Shown piece by piece: positions 23,948-37,270 of a stretch of DNA of 64,000 nt. The DNA is taken from positions 74,757,001-74,821,000 of the forward strand of contig CM043698.1 of the NCBI GenBank assembly GCA_023935145.1. The letters run 5' to 3'. The number at the start of each line of letters is the position of its first letter. Positions within the stretch are counted from its first letter, which is position 1. The DNA comes from Bretschneidera sinensis. Lineage: Eukaryota > Streptophyta > Magnoliopsida > Brassicales > Akaniaceae. Below the pieces are notes generated by a model. That model saw only the letters and a list, made by a program, of their open reading frames with translations, had not been told where the DNA came from and searched no databases. A program made the position numbers and the translations under genes.

Positions 23948-26002
23948 ATGGTATCAAATAGCTATTCTAAGGGACATTCCTACACTAGGCCTCCCTTGTT
24001 CAATGGCTCCAACTATAACTATTGGAAAAACATGATGAAAATATTTGTCGAATGACAAGATTATAATCTATGGAGAGTCATTAAGGAAGGACCTAGAATT
24101 CTATAAAGGAAATAACTATTGGAGAAATCAATCATACAATGCTTAAACTCAAAACTGAGTTCAATGATGAGGATTATAGAATGTTGTCTCTCAATAGTAG
24201 AGCCACAAGTATTTTACATTGTGCTTTAGATATTTCAGAATATAATAAAATTTTCGCATGTGTTTCAGCTAAGGAGATTTGGGATAAACTGCAAGTTACA
24301 TATGAAGGAACTAGCGAGGTTAAAAAATAAAAAAAATCTATGTGCTAATATCCGAATATGAATCTTTTAAAATGTCTCATAATGAAACAATTTCTTAAAT
24401 GCACTCATATTTCACAACTATTGTTAACAGTTTGAAGCTTCTTGGTAGGAACATTGAGGAGTTTGAACTAACGGGAAAAATCTTAAGATCTCTGCCACCT
24501 ACTTGGAAACCAAAAAAGACGACCATTCAGGAGGCCAAAGATCTCGACAAACTTGATGTCGAAACACTTCTCGGGTCATTATTGACATATGAGATGGAAG
24601 AAATGAATCTCATTGTCAATGATGATGAAAAGAAGAAAAAGGTGATTGCTCTCAAAGCCTCTACGAGCAACAAAGAAGAAGAAACGAAAGAAGAGGTGGA
24701 GAGCAGTGAAGAAGATGGTGAGATGGCTTTAATCACCCAACGGTTTAATAGATTCTTGAAGAAAAGCAAGAAACCATACACAAAGGATCCCAATTCAAAA
24801 ACGGAACCACTTGTGTGTTATGGACGGAAGAAGCCTGGTCACATCAAGGCCGATTGTACAGCTATAAACAAACCATACAAGAGCTTCAAGAACAAAGCTA
24901 TGATTGCAACCACTTGGAGTGATGACGAAGAAGAAAACTCATCAGATATGAGGAAATTGCCAACCTATGTCTTATGGAAATCAATGATGAAAATGAGGTA
25001 TCGACTTCTCCCTCTTCAAAAAATAACATTATTAATAGTAGCGAAGAATTGATAGAAGTCATAAATGAAATGCATGAAGAATTGAAGAAATTCGATTCTA
25101 GGAACTCTATTCTTAAGAAAGAGGTGTCATCTCTTTCTAAAGAGATGATAAGTCTAAAAGAAGAAAAAGATAAACTATCTTCATTGCTTTATGATTCTTC
25201 TCAAGATTTTCTTAAAGATGAAAATGAAAACCTAAAGAAGAAGATAATAGAATTGAATAGCACAATATCTAGACTCATGCTTGGAAAAGAAAAGCTTGAT
25301 GAAGTGCTATCTTACCAAAGATTAAGTGGAGGAAAATCTGGGTTAGGATATTCTCCATTAGGCAAGCAAAAATCAAAAGAGAGCTTATTCATGAAAGTAT
25401 CATATGTGAATGAAGCCTCTACTTCAAAGACCACTAGCAAAGTCAAAAGCATTCCCTCAATGAATGCTAGTAGGTCTAGAAGTAATAATTCTAATTCATA
25501 TACAAGAATGAAACATCATAGAAATACTCATGCTTACATGTATGCTAATTCAAGAAATGCTTATACACGTCTTAGGAATGACCATCATGTGCATCTTAGA
25601 AACAATATGTATAATCAAAACTTCCACACTGCACATGCATATCCTAGAAATTACCATCATGGTTATCCTAGAAATAATATGCATACTCATAATAATGCAA
25701 GCATGTATCCAAGAAATCATCATCATACATTTCCTAGAAATGACATGCATATTTCTCACATTAGAAACATGTATCTTAGGAACTCCTATCCTAAGAATTA
25801 TAGACATGCACAACTAAGTCATCCTAGAAATTTTAATAACTATTTTCCTAGGGTTATGCATCATCAACATGTCTATAGAACATCATATGTTGTTAAGAAA
25901 GTATGGGTCCCAAAAAGAACTGTATTTTCTAGGACTAACCCCAAAGGACCCAAGAAATTTTGGGTACTTAAAAATGCAATTGTGTATCCTTGTGTGATAT
26001 AG
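23948..26002 (+). pseudogene. Element E gag (decayed)
   Basis: ATG at 23948, same N-terminal reading as H gag (SNSYSKGHS-like, then FNGSNYNYWKN). A stop at about 24054 and frameshifts near 24100-24330 break it. Long open pieces are 24399-25052 and 24974-26002. It retains the zinc-knuckle region (about 24815-24860, with one Cys replaced by Arg), the coiled coil and the His/Asn/Arg-rich tail (about 25510-25870). It ends at a TAG (26000-26002) in the same place as H. Confidence 0.85.
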
Positions 26003-29000
26003 ATATGTCTCCACACCAAGAAAAAAGGTAACAGTTGGTACATTGATAGTGGATGCTCAAAACACATGACCGGTGATAAAAGTGTATTCAAGGAGCTGAC
26101 TCTAAGAGATGGCGGACATGTCATCATTGGAGACAACACAAAAATAAAGATTATCAAGCATGGAAAAGTTGGTAATAATTTCTCAACCATAGATAATTTA
26201 TTATTAGTACAAGGTTTTAAGCCAAATTTGCTAAATATTAGTCAACTATGTGACAAAGGCAACAAAGTCATATTTGAAACCTCTCATTGCCTAGTTATAG
26301 ACATCAAGAGTAACAAGATCAAGTTTGTTGGCCATAGACATGAAAATGTCTATATAGTTGTTTAAAATCCTTGCATTTGAAAAATGAAAAATGTTTTCCC
26401 GCATTTAGTGAAAACCTATGGCTATAGCGTAGAAGGCTTGACCATGTGAACATGGATTTGATTAAAATCATTTCTAGAAAAGATTTAGTCATTAGACTTC
26501 CCAAAATCAAATTTGAAAAAGATAAAGTATGTGATGCTTGTCAAATGGGAAAACAAACTAGAATTTCTTTTAAATAAAAAAAATGTAGTCTCAACTACTA
26601 GACCATTAGAACTTTTGCATATTGACTTATTTGGTCCAATAAGTACCATTAGTCTAAGTGGCCATGAATATGCTCTTATTATTGTTGATGACTATTCAAG
26701 ATATACCTTTGTTATCTTTATTGCTTACAAAGGATTTGAAAACTTTTGCAAAAAGGTTCAAAATGAAAAATGATTTTGTATTTCAAGCATTAGAAGTAAT
26801 CATAGAAAAGAATTTGAAAACAAAAGTTTTTCAAAATTTTGCGATGAAAATGAAATTGATCACAACTTTTCAGCTCCTAGAACTCCTCAACAAAATGGAG
26901 TTGTTGAGAGGAAAAATAAAGCTCTAGAAGAATTTGCAAGAACAATGCTTTGTGAAAATAGCTTGCCAAAATACTTTTGGGCAGAAACAGTAAACACTTC
27001 TTGCTATATCTTGAATGAATTTTAATTAGGCCTATGCTTGACAAAACTTCTTATGAATTATGGAAAGGTAAAAAGCCTAATATTCCTATTTTCATACCTT
27101 TGGTTGTAAATGCTTTATCCTAAATAATAATAAAACTAACTTGGGTAAATTTGACTCAAAGACCGATGAGGGGATATTCTTAGGATATTCAACCTCTAGT
27201 AAAGCTTATAGAGTCTTCAATAAGAGAACTCTAGTGGTAGAAGAATCCGTACATGTAGCCCTTGACGAGTCTAACCCAATTAGTAGTAGAGCAGTCTCTT
27301 TCAGTGATGATACATATTTCATTCCAAGAACGGAAACACCTACTCCCATTGTTGACCCAAAGGAGAGTCCACCTCAAGCAAATCAAGAGACTGTATCTCT
27401 CAAATTGGACCAACCATCTACAAGTCAACAAGAGGATGATCTTCCCAAAGATTGGAGGTATGTAAATTATCACCCAATCGATCAAGTGATTGGTGATCCT
27501 TTACAAGGGGTAAGAACTCGTTCCTCTATTAGAAATATTTGTAACTATGTAGCTTATTTGTCTCAAATAGAACCTAAAACATTTGTAGAAGCCGAAAAGG
27601 ATAATGATTGGATAATCGCCATGCAAGAAGAAATAAATCAATTTAAAAGAAAAAATATATGGAATCTAGTTTTGAGACCAAAGAATCATACAATAATAGG
27701 AACTAAATGAGTATTTAGAAATAAGATGGATGAAAATGGAATAGTGACTAGAAATAAGGCTAGACTAGTTGCTAAGGGATATAATCAAGAAGAAAGAATA
27801 GACTATAATGAGACCTATGCTCCCGTAGCAAAATTAGAAGCTATTTGAATGTTATTAGCCTTTGCATGCTTTAACAAATTCAAATTGTTTCAAATGGAAG
27901 TAAAAAGTGCATTTTCAAATGGATTTATAGAAGAAGAGGTATATGTTGAGCAACCTCTTGGATTTGATAATCCTAGTCTTCCAAATCATGTCTACAAGCT
28001 CTCTAAAGCCCTATATGGGTTGAAGCAAGCTCCAAGAGCATGGTATGAAAGACTAAGTAAATTTTTTATTAACAATAATTTTGTAAGGGGAAAAATAGAC
28101 ACAGCCCTCCTCACAAAAACTCACAAAAATGACACTCTTCTAGTCCAAATATATGTTGATGATATAATATTTGGTGCCACTAATGAATCTATATGTCAAG
28201 AGTTTGCTAAGTGCATGCAAGTTGAATTTGAAATGAACATGATGGGAGAGCTTACCTGCTTCCTTGGACTTCAAATCAAACAATTGAAAGGAGGCATCTT
28301 CATCAATAAATCAAAATACACTAAGGACCTACTAAAGAAATTCGGAATGGAAAGCTCAAAGCCACTTGGTACTCCTGTGAGTACATCTACAAAGCTTGAT
28401 CTTGATGAAGAAGCTAAGTGTGTAGATACTAAATATTATAGAAGCATGATAAGAGCTTTACTTTATTTAACTGCAAGTAGACCTGATATAATGTTCAGTG
28501 TATACATGTGTGCTAGATTTCAAGCTAATCCTAAGGAATCACATGTAGTTGCAGTAAAAAGAATTCTAAGATATCTAGAAGGAACTTAAACCCTAGGATT
28601 ATGGTACTCTAGAGATTCATCTTTTAAGTTTGTAGGATATTCAGATGCCGACTTTGTGGGGTGTTGGTTAGATAAAAAAAGCACAAGTGGAACATGCCAA
28701 TTCTTAGGTGCAATGTTAACTTCTTGGTTTTCCAAGAAACAAAACTCTATTGCACTATCAACCGCTGAGACGGAATACGTAGCTGTTGGAAGTTGTTGTG
28801 CCCAAGTATTATGGATGAAACAGCAACTAGAAGACTATGACATGAACTTTAAAAGTATCCCAATACATTACGATAATACAAGTGCTATCAACTTAACCAA
28901 AAACCCTATTTAGCACTCTAAAACTAAACACATAGAAATTAGACATCATTTCTTAAGAGACCATGCTAAAAAGGTGATGTAAGACTAGAATTCATACATT

Positions 29001-29107
29001 CAGAAGATCAAATAGCTGACATTCTTACAAAACCTCTAAGTGAAGTTAGCTTCTGTAAAATTAGACTGTTAATGGGATTATTATATTATGATAAACTGTA
29101 TGTCTAA
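26003..29107 (+). pseudogene. Element E pol (decayed)
   Basis: In-frame after the gag TAG come protease ([15 protein letters not shown], about 26038), integrase, RT and RNase H in copia order. Visible motifs are [19 protein letters not shown] (integrase), [19 protein letters not shown] and IYVDDIIFG (RT), and TAETEYVAVGSC (RNase H). Stops and frameshifts occur near 26363, 26573, 26771, 27710, 27847, 28587 and 28912. It is colinear with H pol. Confidence 0.85.
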
Positions 29108-29245
29108 TTGCATCATATTCATCATTTGCATACTTGACATCTAGTGAATGAGTATTAAACTTTATTTAACATTTCCCTCACTCAAGATGGCATAGATAAA
29201 CAAATTTCATGCTAAGACTCTAAACTGAAAGTTTTTTTTTTTGGT

Positions 29246-29507
29246 CCAGTCGACTGGTAAGTCTATCCCAGTGACTGGTAAGTCTCTGCCTAGTTATCCA
29301 GTCGACTAGTAAACCATGACCTTGTTTGGAGCCATTTTTTGAATTTCAGTTAACTAGTCAGTCGACTGGTATGAATAACCCAGTCGACTAGTATTTCTCT
29401 GCCAGTTAACTCAGTCGACTGGTGTCCTGATCAAGTCGACTAGTATGTTAAAAATTTTCAAATCTGCGAAGGACCCAGTCGACTGGTACCCTAACCCAGT
29501 CGACTAG
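29246..29507. repeat. Palindrome array between pol and ORF3 of element E
   Basis: Nine CAGTCGACTG-like sites start at 29247, 29269, 29299, 29359, 29381, 29412, 29433, 29476 and 29497. Intervals are 22, 30, 60, 22, 31, 21, 43 and 21. One site has lost a base, which explains the 30. Colinear with the H array at 61410-61746, minus three sites. Confidence 0.85.
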
Positions 29508-29518
29508 TATCGCGATTC

Positions 29519-29526
29519 TATAAATA
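29519..29526 (+). promoter_or_regulatory. Candidate TATA box for element E ORF3
   Basis: TATAAATA, starting 13 bp after the last palindrome and 213 bp upstream of the ORF3 ATG (29739). The H copy has TATAAAAG at the same 13-bp distance. Confidence 0.5.
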
Positions 29527-29738
29527 ATCTCTTTAGATTTTTCAGTTTTTTACGCCATTTTGAAACCCAAAGCTTTCTCTCTCTAAAAAATCTCATCTTT
29601 TTTTACCAAAATCTCCTTAAAACATATCATAAACGCCTTGATCCAGTCCTTCATACTACTTATTTCAACTTTCTACGGTTGAAATCTCCAATTTTTACCA
29701 AAATCTCCTTTTCTCCTCAAAAACACTTTTCCTCCAAA

Positions 29739-30460
29739 ATGTCCGAGAGAATCCGCATTAAGACCACAGTTGGGGGACCTCACGCGCCTACTAGGCCAAT
29801 GTCCACCAAATCTACGGCTCTGGACTCAAAAGGGAAGGGACTAGTGGGCTCCTCGAGTAAGAAGGCGAGGACACAGCTCGATGACTCCCTGTTCTCTAGC
29901 CCCGTAGCAAAAGAGAAGTATACCATTATCATCCATCATAAAAAGATCATGATGGGTAGATTCGTTGACTTCGAATCTATTCGTCATGGTAAATTTAATA
30001 TTTTACCTTCTTTTGTCGCAATAAACTTGACCCCACTGGTCAAGATACACCAGAAATATTACCCTCGACTGATTCACCAGTTCTATACGAACTTGGTGAA
30101 ACCCAGTCCACTGGCTCTACGGTTCAGAACCAGTGTAATGGGTGTGGAGTTCGAGTTCAACACTGACCTCTTGATGAGCATTCTGTGGATCCCTATGGGA
30201 GGGATCCAATGGAGTTTGGATGGTTGGCCAGACAATTTCGATTACGATGAGGCATGTTAGATAGTTAGGGGTGATCCTAATATGTCTTTCGACCCACTAC
30301 ATTTCACACATGTAGTGACATGCCCCTCGACTCGAAATTGTTTAACCTCATAGTAAGTTGGACCATCCATCCAAGACTTGGGAGTCGGGGCTATCTATCT
30401 AAGATAGATGTGGTATTGATTTGGTTCCTTAAAACTGTGCACCACTTCAATATCTACCCC
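29739..30460 (+). pseudogene. Element E ORF3, N-terminal part
   Basis: ATG at 29739 opens MSERIRIKTTVGG. It is colinear with the 418-aa ORF3 of H: basic Ser-rich N-terminus, then YYPRLIHQFYTNLVKPSPLA and NTDLLMSILWIP. A TAG at 30258-30260 replaces the codon after EAC. The ORF is then cut by element F at ACCCC. Confidence 0.85.
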
Positions 30461-31662
30461 TGATTATGCTCAATCTAATACGCTGTTATTATGTATAGTT
30501 GAGGTGTCGATCCCACAAGGAAAAACGAACTACAAGGAAAAGTGTAGATCTTAACACGAACAATAAATATCAAGTGAAAGAATCTGAGTTTTGATAATAA
30601 AGTAATGTGAGAAAATTGTGTAAATAATATGAAGAATATAATAAGGAAACAACAAGGTTACGAGAATCCTCCCTAGATTCGTTGCCTTATTCTAATCTCG
30701 ATTCAGTTGTTTTTATTTCGATTGCAAGTTTCACATCCCAAACAAGCAATCGGTATATATTCAATCAAAACATATGTAAACCCTAATGTAATTGCTATGG
30801 AGTACTCTTTGATTTCGATTCAAGCACACATGACCTATCCTATAGATTTATCGAGAAACAACAATATATCTTAATGAAAATATCACAGTAATGGACAAAC
30901 CTAAAAGATAGGTCTACCGAACTCAATCACATCCAAACAATTTGACATAAGAAGAGCTTGACTAGACTTGTATGGAGAAGACGCATGCAATCACAGGATT
31001 AAGAAAGTCTAAGATAAGAAGAACATAAAGTGCAGCTATTACATGAACCTAAATTCTTCTTGTTTAATCAAAAAAATAACTTATAAGCAATGTTTTAACA
31101 ATAAATCCTTACAACTGAATCAAGAATGAAAATAAGAACAACTACACCTAGGGATTCATCCCTTTACCTTGCTTGGAGATTAGTTGGTCATGGGGCTCAT
31201 GCTTGAACACCATAATGTCGAGCTCTCTCCTCAGTTTCCAGCCTTCATGGATGCCTCTTTATCAAACCCTAAGTGATCTATTTATAATACAAAAGTTCAA
31301 GGGTATTTTTGGCTCAAAAATATCATCAAAAACCCTAATTAGGTTTAGTGTGAAAATATGGGTTCGTGTGCGCGCCTCGGCTCACACTAATCCAGGCCGC
31401 CGCGCATACTGGTTGGTGGAGGTTCTCTTCATTTTATCCTTCTGGAATCATGCTTCCACTTTCGTATGCATCGAAGCTTTATGCTTAAAGCGATGATAGC
31501 TTTTCCACCTCTTTTAACTCAAAATACCTGAAAATGAATAAGTCAACACTCCACGAATGACACTTTAGAATTATTAAGGTATAAATGTGTAATTCAACTC
31601 TAGATCAACCCTAAAATGCTAACAAATAAGTACTATTAAGATGCATTTTACGACTCTCATCA
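30461..31662 (-). repeat. Element F 3' LTR
   Basis: 1202 bp, colinear with 36103-37270. It ends at ACTCTCATCA (minus-strand start TGATGAGAGT). A purine-rich AGTTGGGAGTTA abuts it on the minus strand. Confidence 0.85.
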
Positions 31663-33509
31663 TAACTCCCAACTAGCTTATTGCTAGTCCCTAGCAATTC
31701 AAGCGAAAAACAAGACAATATGAAATGAATTATATGGTAGAAATCAAAACAAAATAAAGCAATGTTAGCGTTAATCTAAGAGTAATTCAAATCTTCTGTC
31801 TCAAAAATCGCAAATAACACACAGCACATAGAATGATTAAATATCATCCAAGTCCAAAAGTAATCCAAACATCAATCTTAAAATTGTTATCGACTCTTAA
31901 CATCCATTTTACCATAATCCATTAATCCGAACACCCGGATGATTTTATGCACAACATTCATGAATACAAGTCTTGGCCTCTAAAAACACATTAAATTGTG
32001 TGACATCAATCACAAATCAAGCTTCATAAGCTTACTTTTCAAATCACTCTCCACTAATGTAGAAAAATCACACTACATCGGATCAATAGGTCTTTAATAA
32101 GCTTGTAATGTTAGGCTAAGGTAAAGGTAAAGAGAGAATTGGAAGAATTCAACATGTAAAAGAACTCAATCTCTTAGTTTTAAACACAACTCTTTAAGCA
32201 CTAGATAATCTTACTTCAACACCCAACTCTTTCAACTATTTTTCGAGCATTTCTCTCAATAAATCACCACTTTTTTCTTTTCTTCTTTCTTTGCCATAAT
32301 TCGTTTTTTTTTTTGGCATAAGACCATTCACCTCTTTTTTTATTTTTTTTTCTTTTCTTTTCCACAACCCCCAACTTATCTCCTTTAATGTACTTGGGTT
32401 ATGGTAGCAGTATTTTTTTTTTCATATTTCCATCCTTACTCCTCTTAAGTGCTTCTCAACAAATGTATATAACTAAGTTCTTTTAAAAGAAAGGTAAGGA
32501 TAAAATATTTTTAGGCTCATAAAGGTAAGTAAATGGGTTATCGAAAGAAATAAGACTCAATTTCTTTTTCAAGAAAAAGGCTCAAACAGGTGACTAGCAA
32601 TAAATATAGCAAGGGTAAGTTTGAAAGGCTCAAACGGCCCAAAAATGGCCTACATCATATCCTAAGTAGTGTGAATTCTAGGATTTCACCTTAAGTGATT
32701 ATCAAATAAGTTTTAGAGCTTATCGAGACCGTAAAAATATTCACAAAACAATCGCACATAAAACTTCTCTAAATGTTTTAGACTAATCATGCAATCTTAC
32801 CGCAAACCAGAGTCTCAAACCAATTGAAGATTGACACTTAAATTATTCTCAAACCGAAGCAAGATTTAACTTCTTCTAAATGCTATATGGTATCTCAATT
32901 AGGCTCATATCATTGACATATGAATTAACTCCAATGTTAACACAAAGCATGTTAAGGACAAACAAATGTATTAAAACAAAGCAAACGGAAAAAAAGGGAA
33001 AGTGACACCAAGCAATTCAATGGTATGCAATAAGAAATGTGTTTCCTCCACCCCCAACTTAAGATAGGTATTGTCCTCAATGTAAAAGCAAAAGTTAAGG
33101 AAACTCCATTTTTAAGCAAAGGTGTGTGGAGCCAAAAATTGTGCACGACCAATTGAACTGATGCGCATATTTGTCCCTGAAAAAGAAATACGAAGGTAAT
33201 ACTGGAAAACAACAAAATACTAATAATAAACCAGAAAAAGAAATATGAAAAAAATAAAAACAAAATGATATGTTATAGGGTGCCTCCCATGAGAGCTAAG
33301 TTTTACGTCTTCAGCTAGACGCTGCACCACTCTCACTGTTGGCCTCATTGTGGTGCTGAAGATGAGGCTCTATACTCAGTGGCCTCAGTGCAAGTCTTTT
33401 GATAAGGAATACTTAAAGTCCACCACCTGTGGCTCAAGTGTTCTTGGTGTTGCCCATTTACTATTAGAAGTAGGGTATTTAATTCCCACATCCATGTGAC
33501 TTCTCTCAA
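31663..33509 (-). other. Element F internal non-coding region
   Basis: About 1.85 kb where an autonomous element would carry RT, RNase H and integrase. It is AT-rich with T-runs (32280-32435), and none of those domains is readable in any frame. Confidence 0.7.
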
Positions 33510-34733
33510 TCAACTCCTCAAAGCATGGTTGCCATGATTTCTTAATAACTCTCTGTGACTTATCAAAAACATCAACAACATTAACAGCATGGGATAAATT
33601 GAAGAATCATCAAACTCAAAATTATTAGGAATGAATTCCGAAGAGTTAGAATTTTCTTTAATGTACTCATCCCCTTCATGTGGCTGCCTTGAGACTCTAA
33701 AGACATTTACCTCTAGAGTCATATTTCCAAATGATAAGGTCATTAGGCCATTCCTGCAATTAATAAGGGCATTAGCGGTGGCAAGGAATGGTCTTCCAAG
33801 TATCAAAGGAATTTTTAACTTCGTGTTCACAATAGAAACGGTATCTAAAACCAAAAAGTCAACAAGATAGTAGAAATTATTAATTTGCAACAAAACATCT
33901 TCCATAATACCTCTTGGTTTTCTTACCGATCTATCTGCTAATTGAAGTACCACAGAGGTTAGTTTGATCTCACCTAGACCGAGCTGCAAGTACATGGAGT
34001 ATGGCATGAGGTTCACACTAGCACCCAAATCTAGTAATGCTTGGCCACAAGATTTGTTTCCAATTTGGCAAGTCACCATTGGACAACCCAGATCTTTATA
34101 TTTGGGCGGTGTATTGCTGTCAACTACTGCACTTGCTTACTCCGTTAAGAATATCGTCTTCTTCACATTGTGCTTCCTCTTAAGTGTGCATAGATCCTTG
34201 ATGAGTTTAGCATAGTTGGGAACCTGTTTTATGACATGAAGAAGAGGGAGGTTAATTTTAACATGCTGAAGTTGTTCAAGAATCTCACATTTTAATGCTG
34301 AATTTTTCTCCTTAGGTTTAAGAAGAGCTTGAGGGAAAGACACAGGTGGAGAATAATCATCATAGGCCTCTTGTTCCTTGGGGGCTTCATACTTCTTGCT
34401 CATGGTATTAGGAATCAAGTGTGATGGTACAGTGGGTCTATCAATTTTCTTACCACTGCGGGTGATTATGACATTAACCTCTCTAACATTTTGATTTTCG
34501 GGTTCGAAGGTTTGTGCCATATGTTGTCCCCTTGGATTAGGTTGTAGCTGTGAAGGAAAACGACCTTGCTCTTGAACCGTCAAGAAACTAGTCAACTTGG
34601 TGAGTTGACTCTTTATCACATTTTGTTCCTCTTTGATTGCTTGATGCTCCTCTAGCAATCGATGATTTATCTTGCCTTGCTCTTCCACAATCTTGGCATG
34701 TACCTGCATAAATGACTTAAACATATCTTCCAA
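33510..34733 (-). pseudogene. Element F gag C-terminal region and protease
   Basis: Two open pieces. 34733-34137 carries a coiled coil (EEQGKINHRLLEEHQAIKEE), the linker ITRSGKKIDRP and a segment leading to protease. 34079-33510 carries the protease: LLDLGASVNLMPYSMYLQLG, then LILGRPFLATANALIN. The active site reads D-L-G rather than D-S-G or D-T-G. DxGASxNLMP is the usual Athila-type form. A stop separates the two pieces. No RT follows. Confidence 0.8.
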
Positions 34734-34778
34734 AAGTAAAGATTGTTGAGGTGCATTAGATGAGGTTTCTTCTAGTTG

Positions 34779-35948
34779 TCATTGGGTACTAGAGTGGGGA
34801 TGAGGTTGTATATCGGATCTCCAACTAAAATTAGGGTGATTCTTCCAACTGGGATTGTAGGTGTTAGAGTAGGGTGAGTCTGGTTTCCTAACGGGTATAC
34901 CTAAAGCATTACACTTTCTCTTCATCTCAAAATAAGCTGGACAATCCCTAGGTAAATGATCTACCCCATTATACATGAAACAAGGCTCGTGGGACTCTAC
35001 CCTAGCAACCGTTTCAGGGGTTCTAGCATCATTGGTTTTTAAGGCTTCAATTTCCTTAGTTATGGCCTCTAAACGAGCTTTAAGGTTATCCTTTTCCTTA
35101 AATTGATAAATCCCAGCGAATTGATTTCTCTTAGTGCTTTCCATGGCATTTGGTCTTGTCCAAGTGTGGGCTTTTTCCAATAGGTCATCTAGGAAATCTA
35201 TGGCTTGGTCGGGATCTTTTTGAAGAAAATCCCCATTGCATATCATTTCTATGAGTTGCTTTTCCCTACTTAGAAGTCCATCATAGAATTAGCTAACTAC
35301 CCGCCAACTCTTATACCCATGGCGTGGACAAGAATTCAAAAGGTCCTTGAAACGTTCCCAAACCTGATATAAGGTTTCACTCTTCTTTTGTGCAAAGTTT
35401 GAGATTTGTCTCTTGAGGTTATTGGTTTTATGGGTTGGGAAGTGCTTTTGGAAGAAAACTCGTGCCATCTCATCCCAACTACCTATGGACCTAGGCCTTA
35501 ACGAGTATAGCCAAACCTTGGCCTTTTCCTTAAGTGAAAAAAGGAAAAACCTAAGTTTAACGGTGTCTACTATATCAGCCCTACCTTGAAAGGTTGCCAC
35601 TACTTCTTTAAATTCTCTAATATGGATATAGGGGTTTTCATTCTCAAACCCATGGAAGGTTGGTAGCAATTGGATCTTGCCCAGCTTAAACTCAGGTTGT
35701 TGAACATTAGGGGGGAACATAATACAAGATGGTGTGGCCATTCGGCTAGGGTGCAAGTAGTCTTTAAGTGTCTTCGCAACATTTTCATTGAGATTTTCGG
35801 CCATGTTAACAAAATCCTCTAAATTCTCACTTGGGTGTGCACTATGATTTGATCTAGGCGAGATTTCACTAACGGACGTGGAAGGAGAGGGTAACTCTAT
35901 TTCAGGTCTTTTAATGAATCTACCTTGCGAATCTCTCAGTCTCAGCAT
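34779..35948 (-). pseudogene. Element F gag
   Basis: 35948-35289 is a typical gypsy gag domain (FHGFENENPYIHIREFKEV, LRFFLFSLKEKAKVWLYSL, FFQKHFPTHKTNNLKRQI, LYQVWERFKDLLNSCPRHGY). A stop near 35288 precedes 35246-34779, which holds a zinc-knuckle remnant CFMYNGVDHLPRDC in which the second Cys is Tyr. Such gag domains form the virus-like particle. Confidence 0.85.
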
Positions 35949-36102
35949 ACACCAAAGGAATTAGAAGGAAACAAATAAAACAGAAAAATAAAAATAAAAA
36001 TAAAATCAAAACAAAGAGCAAAGAACGATATTACCGTATTGTCTCAAAGTTGACAATCTTCTTTGTACTTAAGCGCGTTTCCCCGGAAACGGCGCCAAAA
36101 TT

Positions 36103-37270
36103 TGATTATGCTCAAACTAATACGTGGTTATTGTGTATAGTTGAAGTGTCGACCCTACGAGGAAAAGTGTAAACCTTAACACGAATCATAAAGATCAAGT
36201 GAAAGAATCAGAGTTTTGATAATAAAGTAATGTGAGAAAATTGTGTAAATAATATTAAGAATATAATAAGGAAACAACAAGGTTCCGAGAATCCTCCCTA
36301 GGTTCGTTGCCTTATTCCAATCTCGATTCAATTGTTTTTATCTCTATTGCAAGTTTCACATCCCATACAAGAAATCGGTATATATTCAATCAAAACACAT
36401 GTAAACCCTAATGTAATTGCTATGAAGTACTCTTTGATTTCGATTCAAGCACTCATGACCTATCCTATAGATTTATTGAGAAACGACAATATATCTTAAT
36501 GACAATATCGCAGTAATGGACAAACCTAAAAGATAAGTCTACCGGACTCAATCACATCCAAACAACTTGACATAAGAAGAGCTTGACTAGACTTATATGG
36601 AGAAGAAGCATGCAATCACTGGATTAAGAAAATCTAAGATAAGAAGAACATAAGTGTAGTTGTCACATGAACCTAAATTCTTTTTGTTTAATCAAAGAAT
36701 AACTCATAAACAATGTTTTAACATGAAATCCTTACAACTGAATCAAGAATGAAAATAAGAACAACTATACCTAGGGATTCATCCCTTTGCCTTGCTTGGA
36801 GATTAATTGGCCATGGGGCTCATGCTTGAACACCATAGTGTCGAACTCTCTCCTCAGTTTTCCAGCCTTTATGGATGCCCCTTTATCAAACCTTAAGTGA
36901 TCTATTTATAATACAAAAGTTCAAGGGTATTTTCGGCTCAAAAATATCATTAAAAACCCTAATTAGGTTTGGTGCGAAAACAAGGGTTCGTGTGCACGCC
37001 GCGACACACATTGGTTGGTGGAGGTTCTCTTCATTTTATCTTTTCACAATCATTCGTTCACTTTGGTATTCATCAAAGCTTCGTGCTTAAAGTGATGATA
37101 GTTTTTCCACCTCTTTTAACTCAAAATACCTGAAAATGCACTGAAATAAGTCAATACTCCACGAATGACACTTTAGAATTGTTAAGGTATAAATATGTAA
37201 TTCAACCCTAGATCAACCCTAAAATACTAACAAATAAGTACTATTAAGATGCATTTTACGACTCTCATCA
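36103..37270 (-). repeat. Element F 5' LTR
   Basis: 1168 bp. It abuts the PBS at its inner end. Short indels separate it from the 3' LTR (for example in the GC-rich CACGCCGCGACACACA region near 36996). Confidence 0.85.

Larger units (their letters stand above)
30461..37270 (-). mobile_element. Element F: non-autonomous Ty3/gypsy (Athila-like, gag-protease only), inserted in E ORF3
   Basis: The element lies on the minus strand. 5' LTR is 36103-37270, 3' LTR 30461-31662, starting TGATGAGAGTCG and ending GAGCATAATCA. Flanks are ACCCC (30456-30460 and 37271-37275). The PBS (minus strand, about 36080-36099) reads TGGCGCCGTTTCCGGGGAA, the usual site of this group. It codes only for Gag and protease; no RT or integrase reading is found in the 1.85 kb between protease and the 3' LTR. 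The LTRs are closely similar, so the insertion is fairly recent. Confidence 0.9.

Noticed and set aside
25530..25817. Overlapping ORFs on both strands across the His-rich gag tail (also 57638-57959)
   Set aside because: Shadows of the low-complexity codons CAT/AAT in gag; gag frame explains them.
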